A model generated the notes under the pieces. That model saw nothing but the letters and a program-made list of their open reading frames with translations, did no database searches and was not told the DNA's origin. A DNA stretch of 64,000 nt from Planctomycetota bacterium. Its GTDB lineage: Bacteria; Planctomycetota; UBA1135; GCA-002686595. The stretch spans positions 337,821-401,820 of the forward strand of contig DUCM01000006.1 of the NCBI GenBank assembly GCA_012959785.1, read 5' to 3'. Both the position numbers and the translations under genes were made by a program. Below, one piece after another: positions 58,564-64,000 of this stretch. Positions within the stretch are counted from its first letter, which is position 1. The number at the start of each line of letters is the position of its first letter.

Positions 58564-60483
58564 ATGGAAACCAGCGCGCAAGAATCCCACGGAGGCAAGC
58601 GAGATTACTGGCTGCAGACCCTGGTGAGCGTGGGTTTCGTGCTGGTTCTCGCGGGCACGGGCTTTATTGACCTCTGGATTCCTGCAACGGCGCCCCTGCT
58701 GCTGGCCGACGAGCGGCAGGCCGAAGATGAAATGCGCGCCCGGGCCAGGTTTGGCGACGGCTCTCGCGCGCGTCTATTCGAGTATGACTTGCGACTGAAA
58801 TCGCGCATCCGGCGCATCCTGGGTTGGCGCTACGCGACCCTGCTCTACGCGACCTTCGGAGAAGTCTCCCGGGGCACGCTGGCGGGCAAGGGAGATTGGC
58901 TTTTCCTGCGCACGCGAGCCCTGCCGCCCGACACCGAGTCGCAGCTCATGGCGGACCTGACGGCCAGCGTCCTGAGAGCCCTGGAGCGCCGCGCCGCCAG
59001 CCTGGGGCAAAAACTCTGCTTTGCACCGGTTCCCCGCAAGGCAGTCATCCACCAAGAACTCCTGCCCATGGGAACCAAGCCCCGGCCCGACATTGAGCGC
59101 CGCCTGGTGGCGGAACTCAAACGCCGTGGGGTCTGCGCCGCCGACCTCTTGGAGCTCTTCAAGTCGCAGTCCTCGGAGAGCGTCTACTTCCCCCTCGACA
59201 CCCACTGGACCACGGCGAGTTGTGTACTCGCCGCAGAAGAGATGTGCCGAGCCGCGGGGCTTTGGGTTCGACCGGATAAACGACGTACGAAGATCGTGCG
59301 GGAGACCATGCGGACTCCCGGCGAACGGCTGGACTTACTCGGGTTCAATGAGATCTGGTTCACCCCCGAGCACCTGGAAAAACTACGCGATCAGGGTCTC
59401 GGGCACTGGAGCATCGCCCACGGGCAGACCGGAGCGCGCGCGCTGCCCAAGGGCCTCTCCTTTGGTCGAGACTCCGGGCGCGTGGCTATCTGCGGCACGA
59501 GCTTCAGTGACCACAGGCTCATGCCCCGCTCCCTGGCGCACTTTTCACAGTTGCCGGTGCTCAATTCAGCTCTTTCAGCGGCGAGCTTCATGCACCCCCT
59601 GAGGCTTCTGCTCTCGAACCCTCAACGCTTGAAGCCCCTACGTGCGATTCTGGTGGAGTTTCCCGTGCACCAGATCTTCTTCAACTCGAACTCCGCCGGA
59701 GAGATTCTTCTGCCCAGTGCCGTGGGAGACATCTTCGCGGAGAACACGCCAACCAAAATCGTGCCCGTTCTCGCGGCCAAGGAAATCGAGGTTGCCACGG
59801 CGTTCCAAAGTGATGGCTTCGTGCGCCTTTTCGCCCGCGACCTCCTGGAGGTTTGCCGCTTACCCGCGGGACGCCTGTTTCACTCGGGCGACGGCGTAGT
59901 CGCACTCGAGATTGAGGGCAGGGTACGCGGCGGAACTGTGACATTGGAGCTCGTGAGCGGCGGAGTTCGCATGTACAGCACCTGGCCCGAGGGAGCGGAG
60001 CGCCTCGTACTGCCCATCGTGACGCCACAACCCGGCGCCCTCGAAGTACGCCTCTTCGCCGTGAGCAAGAATGGCGCCGAACTCGAGTTCGGCAAGGCCC
60101 AGGTAGTTTGTGACTTGCCCGACTGTACCCGCATCGATATCGCCACCCGCGCTCCGAGGCAAGACAACGGCATCTGGCAGGCGGAGACGCCTCTCGAGCT
60201 TCCCGGTGCGTCCGGGGTACTCTCGGTTCTGGTCTGCGACATCTCCGAAGAGGCCCAGGTACCTACGAGCTTGCGGCTCACCGCGCGCTACCCCCTCGGT
60301 GAAAAGGGCAAGCGTCCTGCGAGTCGCGGCTTCTCCCTCGCGGGCTGTCTGCCCGGCACTCGAGTAGTCTGGAATGACGGACTGTTCGCACCCGGAGGTC
60401 CGTTTTCCCTGACCTTCACGAGCGACCAGGATCTTCTCATGGGCGCCCCGCAGACCTTCATGCTGCTCATCTCCAAGCCCTGA
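58564..60483 (+). CDS. AlgJ/AlgX-like SGNH-type acetyltransferase
   Basis: 639 residues, starting at the base after the algI stop. A single N-terminal helix (LVSVGFVLVLAGTGFIDLWI) anchors it. SGNH-hydrolase-like catalytic motifs are FPLDTHWTTAS (Asp212, His214) and ICGTSFSD (Ser313), as in AlgJ/AlgX, which transfer acetyl to the polymer in the periplasm. GDWLFLRTRALPP is the usual start of the family domain. The C-terminal 200 residues are beta-rich and may bind polysaccharide. Same operon and same process as algI. Confidence 0.85.
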   Translation: METSAQESHGGKRDYWLQTLVSVGFVLVLAGTGFIDLWIPATAPLLLADERQAEDEMRARARFGDGSRARLFEYDLRLKSRIRRILGWRYATLLYATFGEVSRGTLAGKGDWLFLRTRALPPDTESQLMADLTASVLRALERRAASLGQKLCFAPVPRKAVIHQELLPMGTKPRPDIERRLVAELKRRGVCAADLLELFKSQSSESVYFPLDTHWTTASCVLAAEEMCRAAGLWVRPDKRRTKIVRETMRTPGERLDLLGFNEIWFTPEHLEKLRDQGLGHWSIAHGQTGARALPKGLSFGRDSGRVAICGTSFSDHRLMPRSLAHFSQLPVLNSALSAASFMHPLRLLLSNPQRLKPLRAILVEFPVHQIFFNSNSAGEILLPSAVGDIFAENTPTKIVPVLAAKEIEVATAFQSDGFVRLFARDLLEVCRLPAGRLFHSGDGVVALEIEGRVRGGTVTLELVSGGVRMYSTWPEGAERLVLPIVTPQPGALEVRLFAVSKNGAELEFGKAQVVCDLPDCTRIDIATRAPRQDNGIWQAETPLELPGASGVLSVLVCDISEEAQVPTSLRLTARYPLGEKGKRPASRGFSLAGCLPGTRVVWNDGLFAPGGPFSLTFTSDQDLLMGAPQTFMLLISKP

Positions 60484-60537
60484 GCGCGAGCCCGGGGAGG
60501 CACAAGCGAGGATGTCGTCGAGGTGATTACAGCTCGA

Positions 60538-60599
60538 CCCCTCCCCCTCCTCGATCAACCGTGCTAGCCCCCTCCCCCTCCTCGATCAACCGTGCTAGC
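60538..60599. repeat. Perfect 31-bp tandem duplication just before a gene start
   Basis: Copies at 60538-60568 and 60569-60599 are identical (core CTCGATCAACCGTGCTAG preceded by a C-rich run). The second copy ends eight bases before the ATG at 60608, so the duplication doubles the promoter/leader DNA of the hydrolase gene. Confidence 0.92.
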
Positions 60600-60607
60600 C
60601 TGGGATC

Positions 60608-61840
60608 ATGCGTCACACGATCATTATGAGCGGTCTCCTGGCCCTCCTGTGCACGACCCCCACAACTGGCCAGTCCATCGAAGATCCCGGCCCCCTGGCC
60701 GTGGGCTGGAGGACGCTGATCGTTGCCGACACGCATTACGGCAACGGCAATGTCGCGGGGCGCATCTACTATCCAGCGCAGACCGCCGGCTTGGAGACGG
60801 CGCCGAATGTGGCAGCGGGACCCTATCCCCTGGTGAGCTTCATGCACGGCTGGACCCAGCCGGCGTCGGACTACGACGAGTTCTGCACACACCTGGCCAG
60901 TTGGGGCTTTGTCGTTGTCTCCAACAACACCGAAACCGGGATCTTTATCGCCTCAATGTTGAGGGAAGCCAGCGACACGCGATCCCTGATGCAATGGGTG
61001 GAAGACGGAACGCAAAACGCCAGCTCATGGCTGCACAACATGACCGATCTCGGTGACTGGGGAACCTGCGGACACTCCATGGGTGGCGGCGCGGTCTCGT
61101 ACCTGGTCCGCGAGGAAGCGCGGGTGCGGGTGGCGGTCATGTTCGAGCCCTACCAGGGTGGCCTCTTGGGCGGCAGCACGGTGGGCTTTGGCGACTTCGA
61201 CAACTTCACCGGTGACCTGCTGGTGGTAGCGGGCACCCAGGACCTGACCAACAACTGGTCCTCCACCGTGCGCCCCTGGTACACCCAGGCCTCGGGGGCT
61301 GGACGCCGCGTGTGGTATTTGATTCAAGGCGGAGACCACTTTGGTTCCACCGACTGGGCTGGCACCAACGGTTCGCTCTCGGGCGCCGAACAGCACCGCC
61401 TGCACCGCCGTAGCGGCACGGGTTTCCTGCGCGCGGAATTACGCGCTGAAGAAAACCTCTACGACCAGATCCTCGGCGCTGGCTCGGCCGGCGACCCCGC
61501 AACCCACGAAGCCGCGGGTGACGACCCGCCCCTCTGGGCCGTGCCCCATCCCACGCTGGCGGCCACGGTGCGCTATGGCTCCTTTGGCGGGGGCGGCATG
61601 CGACTGCGCTTTGGCCTGGTCAGCCCCGGAAGACCCAGGGCGAGCTCCGTTCAGACCCCGGGCCTTACCTATGGCAGCCTGCGTTTGGTGCAGGATTCGG
61701 TAGCGGGCCCAACAGGCCTCGTGGAGAGCGTGTTGACCTTGCCGGGCTCCCTGTCCGGCACCGTACTGTCATTCCAGGCCGTGCTCTCCGGGGGCCTCTC
61801 CAGCCAAACGAGCCGGGTAGCAGCCGTCATCGTTCCCTGA
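60608..61840 (+). CDS. Secreted alpha/beta hydrolase, cutinase/PETase-like or dienelactone-hydrolase-like
   Basis: 410 residues with signal peptide MRHTIIMSGLLALLCTTPTTGQ. The nucleophile Ser157 is in GTCGHSMGGGAVSYL, a GHSMGGG elbow as in bacterial cutinases/polyester hydrolases and chlorophyllase-like proteins; AGTQD supplies the acid and GGDHFG the His. PLVSFMHGWTQPASDY holds the oxyanion strand. After residue 270 an extra beta-rich domain of about 140 residues follows (RYGSFGGGGMRLRFGLVSPG), of a kind common at the end of planctomycete secreted proteins. The substrate is an ester or polyester by family; not more can be said. Confidence 0.82.
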   Translation: MRHTIIMSGLLALLCTTPTTGQSIEDPGPLAVGWRTLIVADTHYGNGNVAGRIYYPAQTAGLETAPNVAAGPYPLVSFMHGWTQPASDYDEFCTHLASWGFVVVSNNTETGIFIASMLREASDTRSLMQWVEDGTQNASSWLHNMTDLGDWGTCGHSMGGGAVSYLVREEARVRVAVMFEPYQGGLLGGSTVGFGDFDNFTGDLLVVAGTQDLTNNWSSTVRPWYTQASGAGRRVWYLIQGGDHFGSTDWAGTNGSLSGAEQHRLHRRSGTGFLRAELRAEENLYDQILGAGSAGDPATHEAAGDDPPLWAVPHPTLAATVRYGSFGGGGMRLRFGLVSPGRPRASSVQTPGLTYGSLRLVQDSVAGPTGLVESVLTLPGSLSGTVLSFQAVLSGGLSSQTSRVAAVIVP

Positions 61841-61859
61841 GACTTCGCTCCCTCGGCCA

Positions 61860-62146
61860 GGACACAAGGCAGGCGCCTGGGTGATCTGCACGCTGGAGGG
61901 ATCAAGATCCCCATCAGCGTCACTGTCGTTGGCCAGGACCTGGATTCACCACAGGCACTCCGCCAGTAGCAGAGGCAGAGTCATGGAGCGCCACAGGAGC
62001 GGACCCCGCCAGCGCCGGCGTCACCAGAGATATCAATGCCCGCGGTGGCCATGGACGAAGGGCGCGGCGAAACACAGGGCGCCGAGGGCTAGTTGAGCGC
62101 CAGAAAAGCATCGCCGGGCGTGGGTGGAAGAATTGAAGAGACGCAT
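61860..62146 (-). pseudogene. Frameshifted, truncated gene for a secreted cadherin/Ig-like repeat protein
   Basis: An ATG at 62146 gives MRLFNSSTHARRCFSGAQLA and a hydrophobic stretch (signal-like), then a stop. The neighbouring frame reads LISLVTPALAGSAPVALHDS followed by ASATGGVPVV, and the first frame then resumes with VLANDSDADGDLDPSSVQIT. APVA..DSA..GG.PVV..VLANDSDADGDLDPSSV is the unmistakable start of a bacterial cadherin-like/Big_9 repeat, so a one-base insertion near 61942 (GTGGTGAATC) split it. It then breaks off at the end of the hydrolase gene, without the rest of the repeat. It is a remnant of a large surface protein. Confidence 0.65.
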
Positions 62147-62714
62147 GGTTTAGAGGGGAGGGGCAGAAATGGTTGGGTGTTGGCTCTTGAGGCCAACTGG
62201 ATGGAAAGTGATTGGCAAGAAATGCGAAGGCCGTTGGATCGCCCGGGGCTGTCCCCCCTCTGGAGGGAACGGAAGTCGAGGGCCAGGGCAGAAGCACCGC
62301 GAAGCGCATGACTCTCTGGAGCCCCAGACTGAACTCCCGCCAAGGCTCCGATATCGAGATTCCTCTATCCTCTTATCAACCAGAACTGGGGGCATGGTCG
62401 GTTTCGAACAGCAGAGACTGAACCGCTGAGGCCCCACGGCCTCCTGCAGCCCGCCCAAGCACAGAGGAGTCCATTGGGCCCCCAAAAAAAGCGCAGCTAT
62501 CCCCTAGCTCTTAGTTTTTGCAATTTCCTGGAATGTTCTCCGGCCGGACCCCTGAACCCGGGGTAGAGATAGGTGTTCGGGGAAGGAACACCGGAGCGCT
62601 TGAGTTCCCCTGTCCGTGGACACACAACCGGATCCACTTCGCCTCATCACCGCCCCTGCAGGGACCCGAGGCACCGTGCCTGGCCTTTACAAGAGGCCTA
62701 TTGGAGTCAAACCC
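62147..62714. other. Non-coding gap before the lipoprotein gene
   Basis: About 570 bp without a supported gene on either strand; frames here have skewed composition and no recognisable domain. It contains the hairpin at 62572-62592 and an AT-rich stretch near 62510-62530 that could be a promoter for the following gene. Confidence 0.4.
62572..62592. promoter_or_regulatory. 7-bp inverted repeat in the leader of the lipoprotein gene
   Basis: GGTGTTC (62572-62578), GGGGAAG loop, GAACACC (62586-62592), 122 bases before the ATG. It could be an mRNA hairpin or an operator. Confidence 0.35.
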
Positions 62715-63635
62715 ATGCAGAACCACCGCCTCAACACCTTTGCACTTCCTCTGGCCCTCCTCTTGGGGGCCATCTTGAGTGGTTGCAGCCTGAGCGGGCC
62801 CGCCGCTCCGACAGTACCCAGCACCCCGCCGGGAGAGCTCGCGCTCGAAGGCCAGTGGGTCTTCCAACTCGAGGGCCCTTCCGAGGAGGGCGCCATCCAC
62901 AGTTCCTACCGCGAATTCTTCGTCAACTTCTCGGAAACCTCCAGCGGCACCCAGATGTTCCTCGACCTCGACGGCGACTTGGCCTTCGCGGAGGCCACGG
63001 CCCTTGCGGTAAGCGGTAGCGAATCTCGGCTGGCCGTCGGCGGGTCCTATGAATACGCAGGCATCAGCACCACGGTCAATGCGGACCTCGATGATGTGAT
63101 CTGGGGCTATGTCGCGGGCACCTGGACAGAAGAGGTGAATGGCGTCACCACTGAGTACCACGCCGTGGCGGTGCGCGTGGCGAACCCGCCCCAATTCGAT
63201 ATTCAAGGCCTGTGGTCCATGTCCCTGTTCGTGGAATGGACATCGGCTGAGCTGTCCTGGCTCACAGGTTCGCAGTCCAATCCCCTCTGGAACATCGTGC
63301 AAGTATCCTCGGGGCCGACCCGTGGCCTCTTGCGCGTCACCGACGAACTCGGCCGACACTTCATCGGCGTGGTCAATGACTCGCAGGTCACCCTGGCTCG
63401 GCGCCACGACGATGATCTGGGACTTGTGACCTACACCTTCCCGACCCTCAATCCCCAGGGCGGCTACATAAGCGGCCAGTTGCAGGCCACCCTCGTGAAT
63501 GCCCAGGGCGAGCACAAGCTCGGCTGGGCTCTCGAAGGCCAGCGCGCCTCGGCCGTCACAGCCCCGGGAGCCGAAGCCGGGTGGGCCTTCGACGAGAACA
63601 CCAGGAGTTGGATCCTGGCGCAGCCCCTCAACTGA
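62715..63635 (+). CDS. Uncharacterised lipoprotein
   Basis: 306 residues; GGAG lies eight bases before the ATG at 62715. The N-terminus MQNHRLNTFALPLALLLGA and lipobox ILSGC mark a lipoprotein. After a Pro/Thr linker the protein is beta-rich, with two similar halves that each carry a WVFQLEG/WSMSLFVEW-like strand, a repeated GxW/G-YxG pattern and Val-rich strands, as in lipocalin-like or beta-barrel ligand-binding domains. No catalytic motif is visible. I do not recognise the family. The adjacent gene is convergent. Confidence 0.75.
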   Translation: MQNHRLNTFALPLALLLGAILSGCSLSGPAAPTVPSTPPGELALEGQWVFQLEGPSEEGAIHSSYREFFVNFSETSSGTQMFLDLDGDLAFAEATALAVSGSESRLAVGGSYEYAGISTTVNADLDDVIWGYVAGTWTEEVNGVTTEYHAVAVRVANPPQFDIQGLWSMSLFVEWTSAELSWLTGSQSNPLWNIVQVSSGPTRGLLRVTDELGRHFIGVVNDSQVTLARRHDDDLGLVTYTFPTLNPQGGYISGQLQATLVNAQGEHKLGWALEGQRASAVTAPGAEAGWAFDENTRSWILAQPLN

Positions 63636-63654
63636 CTGTTCGCCCGCGGGCCGA

Positions 63655-64000
63655 TTACAGCTTGCGCCGGGCCTCGATGATCAGGGCCGATACGGCGCAC
63701 AGGGAACCCAGAGTGAACGCAAGCCGCTCCCAGAGGGGTTTGCCCTCGACGGGTGCCTCGGGGGCCGTTTCGCTTTCAGCAAGCGCCTCGACCTCGATAA
63801 CGCCATTCTCTTCCTTCTGACAGCACTCGGGGATCTCCTTGTCCTGGGTCTCCAAAATTGCTGCGTTGGTCTGGATGGTGGTGGCCCGGCGGCTCTCGGC
63901 GGCCAGGAACTCGATCAGCAGATCGACCTCGTTATCCATGAGCCCCAGGTTCGGCATGGGGATCTGGGCGTAGGCCTCGAAGAGCCCCATGGCGATCGGG
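63655..64000 (-). CDS. C-terminal end of a cytochrome c-like protein with C-terminal membrane anchor (5' part outside window)
   Basis: At least 115 codons open through the window edge. The visible part begins with AYAQIPMPNLGLMDNEVDLLIEFL, which looks like the C-terminal helix of a class I cytochrome c domain with the Met haem ligand (PMPNLGL.D.EV..LI..L), as found at the end of SCO-type or diverse planctomycete redox proteins. Then come a Glu-rich linker with CC (ECCQKEENG) and a final membrane helix (LAFTLGSLCAVSALII) with basic end. The haem-binding CXXCH would lie beyond the window. Assignment is moderate. Confidence 0.5.
   Translation of the reverse strand, partial: PIAMGLFEAYAQIPMPNLGLMDNEVDLLIEFLAAESRRATTIQTNAAILETQDKEIPECCQKEENGVIEVEALAESETAPEAPVEGKPLWERLAFTLGSLCAVSALIIEARRKL

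Noticed and set aside
62385..62425. GGTTTCGAAC-like T-loop sequence suggesting a tRNA
   Set aside because: No acceptor, D-arm or anticodon arm can be paired around it.

Overview
This 64 kb window is GC-rich, densely coding bacterial chromosome with no rRNA, tRNA, phage, IS element or CRISPR array that I can see. The best guess for the host is Planctomycetota, of the kind represented by Saltatorellus/Poly30-like marine isolates and metagenome bins. The main clue is the C-terminal domain of the secreted protein at 14687-16018 (motifs CPCGN, LFFQG, RRYQLWYR, FNLTNGLEV), which I associate with that group. Supporting clues are the futalosine menaquinone enzyme MqnA, bacterial topoisomerase VI and many Sec/lipoprotein proteins. 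The assignment is inference; no marker gene settles it.

Layout. 1-16000: two secreted metallopeptidases (M36-like, cut by the window edge, and M1), a cupin, RNA-modification enzymes, a lipoprotein trio (COG3014-like, YcfL-like, LpoB-like), MqnA, topoisomerase VI (B then A), a BtpA-family protein, a DUF481 protein and a signature secreted protein. 16000-19600: an exported lipoprotein methyltransferase, a small zinc-ribbon gene interrupted by an in-frame TGA, a MauE-like/thioredoxin-like membrane protein, another methyltransferase and a possible CXXCH-type ORF. 19584-29265: a symmetric exopolysaccharide locus. A BcsA-like GT2 synthase fused to two PilZ-like domains and a TPR tail is divergent from a TPR/beta-barrel BcsC/PgaA-like exporter, and each arm ends in a GH5 glycosidase.

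29541-52623 is the most striking part: a nucleobase catabolism island of about 23 kb. Its left half resembles the anaerobic purine/urate clusters of gut bacteria: XdhD-like Se-dependent-type hydroxylase, SsnA-like aminohydrolase, two fold-type-II PLP enzymes, a nitrilase-family amidase, an M20 carbamoyl hydrolase, a shortened YgfK and a second xanthine dehydrogenase (XdhA/B). Its right half encodes a near-complete reductive pyrimidine pathway: NCS1 permease, FCY1-like cytosine deaminase, PreA, dihydropyrimidinase, beta-ureidopropionase, class III aminotransferase and CoA-acylating semialdehyde dehydrogenase, leading from cytosine/uracil/thymine to acetyl- or propionyl-CoA. Both reductases (YgfK and PreA) lack the usual NAD(P)H-input modules, and no transcription factor lies in the island.

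52766-64000: a fused trehalose-6-phosphate synthase/phosphatase with a GH15 hydrolase, an AlgI/AlgX-like polysaccharide acetylation pair, a secreted cutinase/PETase-like hydrolase, a lipoprotein, and the C-terminal end of a cytochrome-c-like protein. Two decayed fragments of secreted-protein genes sit in the larger intergenic gaps (29297-29465 and 61860-62146).
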